Origin: Tetrahymena thermophila SB210
Lineage: Eukaryota; Ciliophora; Oligohymenophorea; Hymenostomatida; Tetrahymenidae
Direction: 5' to 3'
NCBI RefSeq assembly: GCF_000189635.1
Contig: NW_002476174.1
Coordinates: 1 to 64,000, forward strand
Length of the DNA: 64,000 nucleotides
Under the pieces are notes generated by a model, which was not told the origin of the DNA, searched no databases, and saw nothing but the letters and a program-made list of their open reading frames with translations. The position numbers and the translations under genes were made by a program. Below are positions 1 through 11,571 of this stretch, piece by piece. Position 1 is the first letter of the stretch, and each line of letters opens with the position of its first letter.

Positions 1-317
1 TCTTATTTAAAAAAAATAAATTTACTTTAGACAAAAAAAATTTATTTTAGATAAATTGAAAACGAATTCTATAAAATGTTATTAACATCAAATAACATTG
101 CTTTAAAGCAATATATAAATAATCTAACTTTTAATTATCACACAATATAAGAGATGTATTTATTACATTATTTGAACATGAAAAAACTCTTCAGAAAATA
201 AATAATTAAATATTAATAAAATTATAATAAATGAAAATTAAAACACAGTAAATATTTAAATCCTAATCAATGGCTTTAACAGTGGTCATTCTTATTTTCA
301 AAAATTAATAAATAGTA

Positions 318-1030
318 TGAAAACTCACAATTTAAAATAAAACTAAGTTCTTAATATAATTGCTTGAATTAAACTATCAGTATTTAAATTTATCTAAAAT
401 AGTTTTAAAATTCTTAGTTAAAAAATATATTATTTGAAAATATAAATTAAAAACTTATTTTATATGTATTGTAAATTAATGAGAAAGAAATTGCCATAAA
501 TATCTAATAATATTTTATTTATTATTGGATCAAACATCATCTAAATTTTCAGAAAAAAAAATAATTAAATATTATAAAATTATATTATTTCAAAAATAAA
601 AAACACTAAGTAATACCTTAAATCTTCTAGAGTGTACCAATCTGTGTAAGGGAAACTATTTTTTAGGACTTGTTACCAATTTACACAATTTTAAAAGCAT
701 TATGAATTTCTCACATTTGTATGAATAGAGAAATTATGCTATTTATATCTAATCAAAGACTTTAAAAATTTTTAATTTCATTGTCAAATATAAATAAAAA
801 ATTGAAAACTCACAATCTAAAAATAATTAATACAATTTTAATGATAGCTAAGCTCTTAAAATAATAAATTGAGTTAAAAAAACCATATTTTTTTAATCTA
901 AAGTATGTAATTTTATTTTTCAAAACATAAAAAATAGATTTGTGCAAATAAACATAAATTAAATTTTTTTAAATGTATTGTAAATGAATGATAAAGAAAA
1001 TATGATTAATATCCAATAATATTTTTTTAA
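318..1030 (+). repeat. Diverged direct repeat, period about 485-510 bp
   Basis: Two copies, about 318-520 and 803-1030, share ordered short matches. The string tgaaaactcacaa occurs at 318 and 803, and tgtattgtaaat at 465 and 974. Each second match is followed by a related AAAGAAA...ATATC(T/C)AATAATATTTT block. The offset drifts from 485 to 509, so the copies differ by indels and are heavily diverged. The copies are non-coding as far as I can see. It could be an old tandem duplication or a fragment of a dispersed element. Alignment was by eye only. Confidence 0.45.
615..740 (-). pseudogene. Exon-like fragment, gene unknown
   Basis: On the minus strand one frame reads NWQQVLKNSFPYTDWYTLED, followed by a GT-A donor (GTATTAC). 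This composition is far less A/T-biased than the flanks and looks like protein. No start, partner exon or stop could be joined in phase, so it may be one exon of an unresolved gene or a relic. Competing frames over the same bases are also open, which lowers confidence. Confidence 0.2.
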
Positions 1031-1229
1031 ATCAATATGTAAATATACTAATTTTATATGTTTAATATCACATTTGAAGAAAAAGATAATTATTATCAAA
1101 TTATCAATAAGAAGGAAATTTAATATTTTTAAAAAATTGCCAAAGAAAAAATATTAATTTGATTTCAATAATTTAATTTTATTTACTCTACTAAGAATAT
1201 ATACCAGTTAAATGATACCTATAAAAGTG

Positions 1230-1352
1230 TGAGTGTATGTATGATCAACTAAACTGATCTTATTTTTTTTAAAATCCCCTTTCAAATCTTTAATTTGCAA
1301 TAAACCCTCACAATGTGCTAAGTAATCCAGACATTCCGCTATCAATCTATTA
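1230..1352 (-). pseudogene. Exon-like fragment, gene unknown
   Basis: Minus-strand reading after a TTAATAG acceptor gives LIAECLDYLAHCEGLLQIKD and then a lysine-rich stretch ending THTFI before a GTATCA donor. Codon content is protein-like against a very AT-rich background. I could not connect it in phase to the segment at 615-740 or to any start codon. I do not recognise the family. It may belong to an unresolved gene whose other exons are short, or be a decayed copy. Confidence 0.25.
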
Positions 1353-2731
1353 AGAAAAGTAAAAAGTATGAAATATTATTTTGCATTTTGATAGAAAACT
1401 TGCTTTCTTGAATTACTATTTAGAAGAATTATTATTACAGTGAATTTATTTTGGATATATTTTTTGTTGTAAAAATATACATTAAAAAGTATTTAAAAAT
1501 GTAAATTGATTTTATAATGATTCTATTAATAATACTCTAGCTTAAATAATAATAGCCATGAGGTCTAGTATATATTACAAAAAATGTAAGTAAAATTAAA
1601 TTATTTGCTATAACTTGTAGGTTTCGAATCAATAGGATAAAGAATTTGGGTTATACTTGTTGACTAAAAAACATGACTAAATGATTATTTATCTTTCAGT
1701 ATTTTTTAGTATCGACTATCTATATTTTTGTTTGATTATTTGATTCAATATTAATTATTAAAAGTAAATTTGATCTATTATTTTCTTGAGTAAATTATAA
1801 TTGCAAGGTATATGAAATGGTTCTATAAAGTATTAGTTTTTAAAAATCATATTTGGAATATAAGTATATTAGAGTTTAGCTCGATATAAATTAGGATCTC
1901 AAAATATAATTTAAATAGTATATAATATGAATCTAATCTCAAACTACCAGATTAGGTTGTAAAATATCAATATTTCATACGTATTGTATAACTATTAATT
2001 ATTTAATTTTAAGCTTTCTGTATTCGAAAGAATATTTTTCTCTAGTTGTTAAGCAGAAATATGATTGATTGATTTACTTTAAATCATTAATTTATAAAAT
2101 TGTTTGCCCACTGTATTGTTTTAGTTATGTTCATTGTCTGAAGGAAGTTAAAAAATAAATAAATGAATATATTTAAATGAGTCAATAATTCAATAATTAA
2201 TCTTTTGTTACAGATTTAAAAATTTAAAAGTAGATATTTGGACTAATAGATGGAATTATTCAAATTGAAAGTTAAAAAAAAGTAGTTAGTTTAAATAAAA
2301 TTCAAGGTTTTTATTTATATCAAATATACGATAGATATATATGTAAGGTAATATAAATTTTAAGAGTTTATAATTTTAAAGATAATTTTTAAGAGTCACA
2401 CAAAAAGATGTCGTGAAAAAGAATTTGTTAAAATTAATTGGTTAATAATATGGAGATTTTTTAATATAGGTACTGTTTCACTTTATATGAGTTTTAAGAT
2501 TTTCCTTATATATAGTTAGAGTTTTTTATTGAAAGAATTAAGTAATTAGTAAGTTAGGTAATTATATAGATAATTTATTGCTTAGCTAGCTAGCTAGTTT
2601 GGTTGTCTGTTTATTTCTTTGCATATTAGTCAGTTATTCAGTTAGCCACCAAAATTATAGAAATAAATGGCTCATTCATTCACCCAATTATCAAGTTAGT
2701 TAGTTAGTCAGTTTGTTATTTTTTTATTTTT

Positions 2732-4609
2732 TCAATCTGAGTCATATCCACTATTTGATTTGTCCTTTGATTTATCGTGGTCGCGTAAGAATACTAAATA
2801 ATCTAAATTTTGATGACAAATCTGTAAGAATTTAATGATAATTCTCAAATCGTCTTTATTTTTAGATTTTGATTCTTCAAGCCATTTATCAGAGTGAAAT
2901 TCTAGGAAATCATTAAAGAGCTTTCCGTAGAGTTTGTTTCTTAGAACAATCTTTAATGTATTGTTATTATATTGCTTTCCGTTGAAAAATTTTTTGAACT
3001 TACGATAAAATCCTTCTAAGTCTTTTTTTGTTGGGTTGTCAATACGAATAATAGGCATTTCTCTGCAAACTTTGTAATAATACTAATTTTCATTAATTTG
3101 ATAATTATAAATATATTCGTGATCTTGAAGGGCAAATTTTTTGTAAGCTTTAAGGAATGCCTTGGCAGAATTTTACTTGCTAATTTGTTAAATTTAACTC
3201 AGTAATTCCTTTTGAGCGGGAGTGGCATTCTCTAGGAGTTTCTCCTTGATGAGCTTATTTTGAAGAGTTTATTATATTGATTGATCATTCTTAGCCTTAC
3301 TTTTTTATTATACCTATTGTTAGAAGGAATCTTAGCTTTTTTGTTGTGATTAGTCATTTATTGAAATCTCTTCTTCGCTCATGGCATTTCCTTTAATCTC
3401 AGAGCTTAAAAAATCATTGTATTTTTCATCTTGATTTTAAATGAAATTTTATTGTTTGCATGCTAGAAAAACTTTGGAATTATTAAATTATTAATTACTA
3501 GCAAATTCGGTGTCAATATTTTCTTTCACATCAGATTAATTTACTATTTAATTTGATTCAAAATTTTCACTCTAATTAAAACTCAATTTATTTTTTCTTT
3601 ACTTTTGTTTTTTAGAAGATTTTGAAGATTAGTCTTAAGGAGTATTTAATTATTTTGATTTTATGTTTTATGCTTTAGTAGGGTAAGACAAAGAAATAGC
3701 AGTAGTTGTCTCGCCTTAATCACTCTTTGTAATGAAATTAGCTTAGTTATTTAAAAAATTATTCTAATTATTGCTCGATAGCTCTTCATTGTCATTTTCA
3801 GAAAAGCTAATGGGAAGGTTATTTATTGTATTTTAATTATTAATATTAACTGTTGTTGAAACTGAGTGATTTTTTATCAGCTTAAAGGAGATGTTTTCTT
3901 CATTAACTTGTTGGATTTAGCATAAGTAGGTGCTCTCAATTTTAGCTTGATCTTTATTGCTACTGTTTTGATTTGATTTGTTTGAAACAGTACTTTTTAC
4001 GCTCAAAGCTTGCGAATCTGAAAGTTTCATCAACGAAGCCGCTTTATTACTGTGCTTTTCATCAAATTTATTAGGAGAATTATTGATTTATTAATGATTA
4101 GAAGGTAGAACAGTCTCAGTTTAAAACAATTAAGATTTTTATTCGTTATTTTATAAAGTGTTACTATTCTAATCGTTGCTTAAATTAAATTAGGTTTACT
4201 AATTCAATGAGGTCTGGCTTTGACTTTGAATAAATATATTTTATGATATTTGTGGATTATTTTGCATTTAAATCATTCCATTTTAACCCGTTATTTAGTA
4301 ATTTTAAACAGCATAAAAAGGAACTCCTTAATATCCTTAGACGTTTACAAAAGTAGGGTAGCACAAAACAGCGCATCCGCTATTTTAACTATTTAAAGGA
4401 TTCATGGGTTATTAAACTATTTGGGGGACTAAAGGTTGAGTTTAGATAATCTGGTTTTGTTAAACTTAGTTTTAGATAGGAAGTTATTAAACAGGTTATT
4501 GAGGAGCATAAACCATATAGCCATATTAATGATGTGGCAGCATTTGAGCCTATTGCATATTAGTGCTTAGATAGTAATTCTATGGATGACTAATCATTGA
4601 GGGATTCAT
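2732..4609 (-). CDS. Q/N/P-rich protein with conserved-looking C terminus, unknown function
   Basis: Single open frame of 625 codons ending in TGA, with many in-frame TAA/TAG read as Gln. The start is the first ATG after an upstream in-frame TGA at 4631-4633. Residues 1-150 are rich in Gln, Pro, Tyr and Asn (for example HHQYGYMVYAPQQPVQQLP) and resemble low-complexity, prion-like regions. The middle is Ser/Asn/Gln/Lys-rich and probably disordered. The last 200 residues are different: a helical, charged region with LLENATPAQKELLSQIQQ, then a block of Lys, Phe and Leu (YRKFKKFFNGKQ, KLFNDFLEFHSDKWLEES). That block is the part most likely to fold. The tail is acidic (SGYDSD). No family was recognised; RNA- or chromatin-associated roles would be guesses. 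No intron is needed. Confidence 0.75.
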
Positions 4610-5867
4610 ATTTAAAGGTTTAAATGAGAGTCAGAATATTATTTTTTGGGATTTTTGTACTGATTAAAAGATAATTTATTTGGTCAGGGCTTCTGTATTT
4701 AGAAAATTTATTGACTCTTTTGGAGGACAATCAATGAAATTTTATTAATTTTTTTCTTTATTTTGTGAATTGATGTTTGTTATGTTTAAATTTATTATAT
4801 TTGATTTAATAATTATTGATTTTAAATTTAGGGAAATTTTTTCTATGAAAATTAATCCAAATTTGTTAATAAAATTAGTTAAAAGCATACATTTCAAAAA
4901 GTAATAGTGTCACAAGTTAACAAATAAAAAGTTTTGATATTTAATCACCTAGTAAGTGCAAAAAATTAATTAATTACCTTTCAAATTAATTTGAATAGAT
5001 TATAATAAGAAGTCAATTACATACACACATATTCTCACATACAGCCAGTTATCTTCAAAAAATATAAAGCTAATTCCCTTTTTTTAATATTACTATCTGT
5101 TTAAAAAACAAAAATTTTAAATAGTGAATAACTAATCTTTTCCACTACCCCATGACACTACACCTTTTTAATCAAATAAAACATATTCAGTATTTCAATT
5201 CTAATATTTTCTAAAACCTATATTTGGATTTTAATCATAAAAACTTTTTTATAATTCTATTTTAAGTGTATTTTTTATGATACATATCTGTTTATTTTTT
5301 ATTTTAAGTCTTGAAAAATATTTCTTTTTCTGAATTTTGAAAAAATGGGTAAATGCTTGTAAATAATTTTCCCAATTTTTAAAAATATTGATTATTAAAA
5401 ACTTAATAAATTATTTACTTCAAGGTTTGTTTTTTGTTTTTTATTTTCAAAATTAAATATGAGAGTTAGCTACCAATGAAAATTAAAAACTATTTGCTCA
5501 GCACTCCTAATGCCTAAATTGTTGCTAGGTGAATAAATACATAGAGCATATAAGTTCATATCTCAATACAGCAAGCTTATTGGATCAAATAATGAGTATT
5601 CATTTAACAAAGCTCAAATAATATTATTAATTTAAGTAGACTCTCAGATTGAAATTTATTGTACTATTAACCAATTTTCTCAATAATGTAATATATGCAA
5701 CCTTATATTATTCAAAGATATTCATAACTAAATATTAATTCATCTACTGATATAAATTAATGAAAATATAAATAGATAAATATCTTATTTATTCATTTCA
5801 AGAAGTCAAAAAATAATACTTTATGACATTTATGCAACATTATTTTGGAGAAGCAAGCTGTGGCTTT
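4610..5867. other. Spacer, no gene supported
   Basis: AT-rich. A minus-strand frame at about 4660-4730 reads protein-like (DCPPKESINFLNTEALTKQ) but ends in TGA and does not splice in phase into the gene downstream. A short minus-strand phrase near 5125-5165 (GVVSWGSGKD) looks like a fragment of an RCC1-type repeat, but is too short to call. Confidence 0.4.
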
Positions 5868-6194
5868 TCAGCTGAATTAAATCTTTGTAAATTTATTTTT
5901 TAAGCTTAGAAATGGTTTGTTTTACGAAAATATTAATATTTTCCCTTTTGTTTTGTTACTCTTTAAAGTGTAAGATTTCAAGATAAAAATCTTTGTTATT
6001 ATAATTATTCTTATTTATTTATTCCTTTTCACGTCGTCTATTGTAAATTTTACTTCCCTCTCATCATTAAATAATTTACTTTTGTAATAATCCACACTCA
6101 CGACCTATTTATCTGTTGGGATTGTTTAAAATTAAAGCAAGCTCGAAAGAGTTTATAATAATTCACGATATAAATTCCAAGTGTTGCTTGACAT
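5868..6194 (-). CDS. Small LYR-motif protein (possible mitochondrial assembly factor)
   Basis: Open frame of 108 codons with a TGA stop and internal TAA/TAG as Gln. The N terminus is MSSNTWNLYRELLQTLSSLL. The LYREL motif close to the start of a short basic helical protein is what defines LYR-motif proteins, including FMC1 and complex I/II assembly factors that bind mitochondrial acyl carrier protein. About 60 residues look well formed; the second half is Lys/Ile-rich and may instead be intron, with a GTAAAA donor after NDERE. The exact 3' structure is therefore uncertain. Assignment rests on one motif and the size. Confidence 0.4.
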
Positions 6195-7515
6195 TTTCTA
6201 CAAATCAAAAATAAAAAGTTTTCCTTTTTCAACTGTCAACGAGATTTCTATTTTATCCTAAGAAACTTAAGCTGTAAAAATTGGCTATTTAGTTTTACTT
6301 TTTTTGAATAGTATTTAAAGGTAAATAAATATTTTGAGTACTAAGCCTTGTATTTATCATTTGTTAATTTATTTAAATATCTGAGTTAGATATTTACATT
6401 GTTTTTGAAGTATATTTACAATAATTATCTAAATGAGTTGAACGAATTAAAAAATTAAATAATTTGTTTAAAAGTTGAAAATTTATATGGTTTTATTAAT
6501 ATTGTTCTTTAGTAAGTGTTAAAAAATCCATGAAAATAATTCTTAGAATTAGAAAACTACAAATAATATTAAGTATAACTTTGGATGTATTCAAAATATA
6601 TAGTAAAATTATTGTTTATTTGCTTTATAGTTTTAACAAAAATTCTTAAAATAAACATATATTATTCTTTTCTATTTACAGTTACCTAAGTAACCACGAA
6701 TTTCTAATTTATTAAATTGTTAGCCAGTTTAGATAACTAAATTAATTAATCTTTGAGATAAATAAAATATAGGCTTACTAAATTTAATGTTAGTTAAATT
6801 AATTTTTAGCTAGTTACATGTCTTGTAGTAAACAAACTAAAACGGTTATTTATAATTACTAGTATTGGTTGAATATAAAGTACATAAATAAGACAAATAA
6901 AAGTTTGGAAAGTTTCGATTAATTTTTCAAGTCTTTAGTTTATATAAATTTTTGTAAGCATATTTCAGTTTTATTCTTAAAAATATAAAAATTTTTTTTT
7001 TTTACTGCATAGATTTGATTTAAAGAGTTTAATATAAATATTTTCTATAATTTTTTTTTTAGATTGCTTAAAATATAACAAAAAATAAGCATTTTAATAT
7101 TTAAAGTATTATTTTCTTTCATGTATTTTTAAATATATGCTTTTTGCTTGTTTTTAGCTAATTAGTAAGAAAAATAACATTCTTCTTCTATAATCTCAAA
7201 TACTAATAAAATAAAGTTAGTTTAATATTTGCATAATTATTTTTTTTAGTCAAACCAACAATAATAATAATAATAAAAACATTTACGTAAGGAATAAAAA
7301 GATAATAAATCTCATAAATTTTAAATAAAATAATTTTTAAATATCCCACAATTAAAATATGTAGGTCTTTTTCCCATTTAAATATACAAGCATCTAGATA
7401 TCATATAAAGATAAATAAATAGCTTTTAGAAAGTCAAACTAAAAAATACTTATACTAATTATAATTAAACTGTCTAAGAAGATATTGTTTTTAAGTTAGA
7501 GAGGAAAAACTAAAA
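6195..7515. other. Spacer, no gene supported
   Basis: Very AT-rich with poly-T tracts and an AATAAT run near 7258-7277. I see no exon-like reading on either strand. It contains the upstream regions of the divergently transcribed LYR-motif gene and the TAF7 gene; no promoter motif can be named. Confidence 0.5.
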
Positions 7516-8232
7516 ATGTCAAAAATTTATGAAAAGGAAAGCCAATATATAGTGAGATTTCCATTAGAAATAGCGAAAAAGTTGCATTAGTATTTTGATG
7601 TACAAAAGAAAAATGCTCTTCTGACAAAACTTTAAACAGATTCAACGAATCCGCAAACAAATTAAGCAAATACCAACCAACCTCCCAATTAGCTTCCATA
7701 ATTGGTCACTGTACCAGAATCTACAGAGAAGTAAAAAGATCCTGTAGCTGATTCTAATACTCCGCAAGTAAGTTTTTTACCTAAAGTGGTAAAAGATGCT
7801 GAAACGGGTCTAGAAAAACTATAATTTGATGTTTAAGTAGATGATTTTAGATCAAAAGCCACATTAATTGACCTACCATGTATACTAGAAACATATAAAA
7901 CAGAGGATACAATAAATATATTCAAATCAAATGATACTAAATAAATGATTTATGTTCACAAACCAGAAGAAGATGATGTTCCTTCAGATTTTGCTTAAAA
8001 AAAATAAGTCATAGATAGAGATACAAACGAAAAAGTATTAAAATATGAATCCCATCATGGAATAACCCCTCCAACTTACTATATAAAGAAAAGATTTTAC
8101 CGCAAAAAGCCTATACTAGATAAGGCAGAAGTATAGGAAGTTGAAAAAATAATGGTAAAGATTTAAAAAGAAATTACTAAAAATGATAAAGAGCCTGAAA
8201 GAACTAAGAGAAAGTATAAGAAAAGATACTGA
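7516..8232 (+). CDS. TAF7: TAF7, TFIID subunit (TAFII55 N-terminal family)
   Basis: Single exon, 238 residues, TGA stop. TAF7 is a subunit of TFIID that contacts TAF1 and modulates its activity during transcription initiation in the nucleus. The TAFII55 N-terminal domain is visible in order: YIVRFPLEIAKKLHQYF near residue 11, ATLIDLPCILETYKT near residue 117, IFKSNDTKQMIYVH, and YESHHGITPPTYYIKKRFYR. The blocks VDLPCI.ES.KT and EHG.TPP...RKRRF are the family signature. A Gln/Asn/Pro/Thr-rich linker of about 40 residues follows the first strand, and the C terminus is basic (RTKRKYKKRY). At 238 residues it is shorter than animal TAF7 and lacks the long acidic tail. The start is the first ATG, preceded by A-rich sequence typical of ciliate starts. 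Confidence 0.88.
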
Positions 8233-10658
8233 AAAAGGTTCAGGATAACTATCAATATAACTATTATAAATATATATATATATAAATATTAATATATAAT
8301 TAATTATCAAAATTAATGAAGATTTAATGCATTAATGAAAAAATTGAATTAATATCTGTTTGCCAACTTCTTTATTTTAATCAGAAATGAGCAGGTTTAT
8401 ACTTTTTTTAATAAGTGTTTAACATGAATATATGATTAAATGAAAAGAAGGCAAAATTTAGTTTTTATTTGGAATACTAAAAGCTATAAAAATCAATATA
8501 CTAATGAATACGTTAACACATATTATCAAATCATTAAATTTAGAGGATGAAAATCAAAAATATAAAAAAAATCAATTTGTTTATTTATTTATTTTGATCA
8601 AAAGTTAATTAATTTTATTTACTTTTGCGTGTGTAAATTAATTAGAATTTCTTTTCCTTTAATTTATTATATTACTCTTAAAACCCTTATTTATTTATAT
8701 TTACTTAACAATCAGAAATTATTCATATTTTAACCCATTACATTAATTTTCTCCATCATTCACTCATAAAATTTAATTTCTAAAATTTTACATTTTGACT
8801 GCAATAGAAAAGATATATTAACCTACTATTATCTATTTAATAGTTTTGCACGAATCTTACAATTTTACCATAACATAATCAGGACAGTGTTTGAGTAAAT
8901 ATTTTAAATCAATAAAAGTTTCTATTACGCAACTGAATAATATTCAGAAAGTTTTTTTGGCAAAACTAATATCATCTTTCTTTTTATTTCATAAAGTTAT
9001 CTAAGTAAATTTGAATAAAATTGAAGTAAAATTAATGTAGAAAGCATGAATGAAAAACATAACAAATGATTATTTAAAAAATAAAAAAATTTTAATAATT
9101 TTAAAACAATACATTAACTATCTGTTATATAACTTTGAATCTTTTATTATTATACTATATTGAGCATGTAATATAAAATAAATATAATGTTTTTGATTTT
9201 ATTTCATATAATAAAAATACTTTATAACTCATTTTTTGTTTGAAATATAATGTTTAAAAAATTTTTTTAAATTGAAGTCTGTTATGAAATAAAATCAACA
9301 ATTTTACTCTAAAACCTAAACCAAATTCATAATTAAGTGCTAAAATGAAAAGAATATGAAACCTTGTTAAGTGAGAAAACTGAAACCTTTTATTAGTAAA
9401 GAAGTTTCCTTATATTTTTTTATATCGCATGTATAAGTTACTATCATCTTTTTCTATTCAAGTGCCTAAAAATAAGGCTGATAGTTTTTTCGAAAAGCAA
9501 ATATACAATTAATATGTAATATAAGCCGAACATGAGAGTAAATAAATTTAATCTAAGACAAATTTGGGTATTAATAAAATTTATGTAAGTCGACAGATTG
9601 TGAAATTTACCATGGTTATTACAAAGAAACGACACATGTTTTAGACCTATTTTTATTTATGCTTTATATTTTGAAGATAGGTTTTAATTAGTTAAAAAAC
9701 AAGTAAATACAATTAATTTTACAGATGTTTTATTGATAAATAATTTTATAGTCTCTAAATGATAAAAGTAATTTTTCCAATATGTTTTTTTTACACTTAT
9801 TTTTCATAAAAAAATGAAATTATTATTTGCAAAATAAAATAAAATTTATTTTTTAGGTTAAATTTCCTTAGTATGACAAATTAAATTCAGAATGAATTAT
9901 TGTATTCTTAAATTAAAAAATACAAACATATAGTTTAAGAATAGAAAAAATTTTTGCAAAATTTCACTCACTTATCTGTTCGTGAGTTAGTTATTAAGTA
10001 GATCAAATGGATTTTAAAATGTTTATGACAAATTCTTAAGAAAAATATAATTTACAGATTTTGATATTTTGTGTAATATACTTAAAATAAAATCAAAATA
10101 GAATTAAAAATACTCTAATCTGGTGTGTCCTTACTTTTGCTATTTATTAAGTAAATATGTGTAATAAGTTTTAAATTAATCCAAATTAATGTAAATTCAC
10201 ATATCTTTTCAGTGTTTCATGGTGTCTGAAAAAGATGAATTTTTTATTTTGTAACCAGTTTTTTGTAATAGCTTGCTTGATCTTATTCTAAGTCAAAATC
10301 TAATTAGATTATATCGGTTCAAAAAAAAATAAAGTAACTAGCTGATTTTCAATTAAAAATGCTTTAATCTAATACGAAATAATAATTTCTTTAATCAATT
10401 ATTTGCATCTGTAAAATAGAAATTTCATCGATTCTGTTAAAATATTTTTGAATTTCAATTAATTCTTTGTTTACAAAAATATTTTTACTTTTACAAATAA
10501 ATAAGATAAAAAATAATAACTGGATACCCAAAGGAAATAATTTTATATTCATAATAAATTAATAAAAAGAACTTATTCCAAAATTTCAAACACAAAAAAT
10601 CACTTTACAGTCTTTATATTAATTAACTTAAGTAATTTGCAATTGTTAATTAAATAAA
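8233..10658. other. Spacer with one possible small ORF
   Basis: AT-rich, including TA dinucleotide runs just after the TAF7 stop (about 8265-8300). Apart from the weak small ORF at 9444-9635, listed separately, no coding signal was seen on either strand. Confidence 0.5.
9444..9635 (-). CDS. Possible small membrane protein
   Basis: 63 codons with a proper TGA stop and no in-frame TAA or TAG. It starts MSFLCNNHGKFHNLST and contains one strongly hydrophobic stretch (TLMFGLYYILIVYLLF) that could span a membrane, then a basic tail (RHLNRKR). The lack of Gln codons is unlike neighbouring genes, and an ORF of this size can arise by chance in such sequence. No family recognised. Confidence 0.2.
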   Translation of the reverse strand: MSFLCNNHGKFHNLSTYINFINTQICLRLNLFTLMFGLYYILIVYLLFEKTISLIFRHLNRKR

Positions 10659-10937
10659 TCAATATATGTTGCAAATATTTTCTTATTATTCATCTATTAT
10701 TTCACCTTCTTATTATTTATCCTGTGTTCCTATTTTTGATTTTTTTTGCTTTTATCTATCAGAAGCAAAAGAATTATTTGCTTGATCTTATTCCTAATCA
10801 CTACCTTCGTTCAGAGTGTCTTCCATAATTGGCTGGCTTCTTTCATAATACTCTTTAAGTTTAAAGGAATAATTAAAAAATAGATTACGTTATTAAAAAA
10901 ATATTTTTGTACTTTGATGAGTATTTAGAGGATTCAT
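10659..10937 (-). CDS. Small acidic two-exon protein, unknown
   Basis: Predicted exons 10889-10937 and 10659-10852, with a 36-nt GT..AG intron between them; phases agree and give 80 residues ending in TGA. The N terminus is MNPLNTHQSTKIFFQQQ and the body is acidic and Gln-rich (MEDTLNEGSDQEQDQANN, then a Lys-rich patch KQKKSKIGTQ and EGEIIDEQQEN). The composition suggests a disordered polypeptide or the tail of a larger protein. Another frame upstream (about 10940-11010) also reads protein-like, so the 5' end may be longer. No function is suggested. Confidence 0.4.
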
Positions 10938-11571
10938 ATTTATACGATCTGATTTTTTGATAATAATCTATTTGCGCACAGGACTTTGTTCTCTAGAATT
11001 TATAGTCTATTACTAAAAAAGTATTAATTGAATATTATTTCACATAAGAGATAAATTTTTTTAAAAATTTTAATTTACAATTATTATCCTTATTTTTATA
11101 AAAATTACATTCAAATATTAAATGTTAAAAGACTCTGTAACAATCTAATGTTTCTAAATTATAAACTTTATCCCGTATGCTGCGATTTATTTATTTATTT
11201 AGTGTATTAATTGAATATTTATTTTCGTATTTTTAAAAATATTTGGAGTAGATAAATCTAATAAGAATCTATGTTTGTGTTTATTATTAGATGGGTGGGT
11301 GGATAGTTAGATAAGTTTTTTTTGCTCTTTTCTAATTTCTTTTAAATAATTTTTACCACTTGTTAAGATAAATTTTATCTTTATAAAAAAATCACCCATT
11401 CATATATGCTTTATTTTCAATATATTTCTAACTTTTTTTAATTGAATATCTAAAACATTTTCATTTTTACAGAGCAAATAATTTATTTTCATACTTTTTT
11501 AATGATTTTAGAAATTTCTATTTAGGAGTTATTGATGTAAACATAGAAAGATATATTTATTTTAAGGTAAT
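10938..11571. other. Spacer, nothing recognised
   Basis: AT-rich region between the small acidic gene and the 3' end of the giant MORN gene, both on the minus strand. A minus-strand frame at about 10940-11010 (DYYQKIRSYKYESSKYSSK) may be an extra 5' exon of the small gene. Nothing else stands out. Confidence 0.4.

Larger units (their letters stand above)
1..2731. other. AT-rich left edge without a confident gene
   Basis: No complete gene could be built here. The sequence is mostly A/T runs. Two short minus-strand segments, about 1230-1350 and 615-740, read like exons under the ciliate code and are listed separately. Positions about 318-520 and 803-1030 resemble each other (listed as a repeat). 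Short GCTA and TTAG-type runs at 2583-2597 and 2694-2711 lie just downstream of the first gene's stop. No tRNA or other RNA gene was recognised. Confidence 0.5.

Noticed and set aside
1615-1640. tRNA T-loop-like string gtttcgaatc
   Set aside because: The flanking bases do not pair as a T stem, and no acceptor, D or anticodon arm could be drawn around it.
4243-4737. Plus-strand open frame of 164 codons starting MIFVDYFAFK under the ciliate code
   Set aside because: It lies opposite the Q/P-rich N terminus of the minus-strand gene, whose reading is clearly protein-like and longer. The plus frame is a by-product of its codon content.
5120-5165. RCC1-like phrase GVVSWGSGKD on the minus strand
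   Set aside because: Only about ten residues match and no further repeat or exon could be found nearby.
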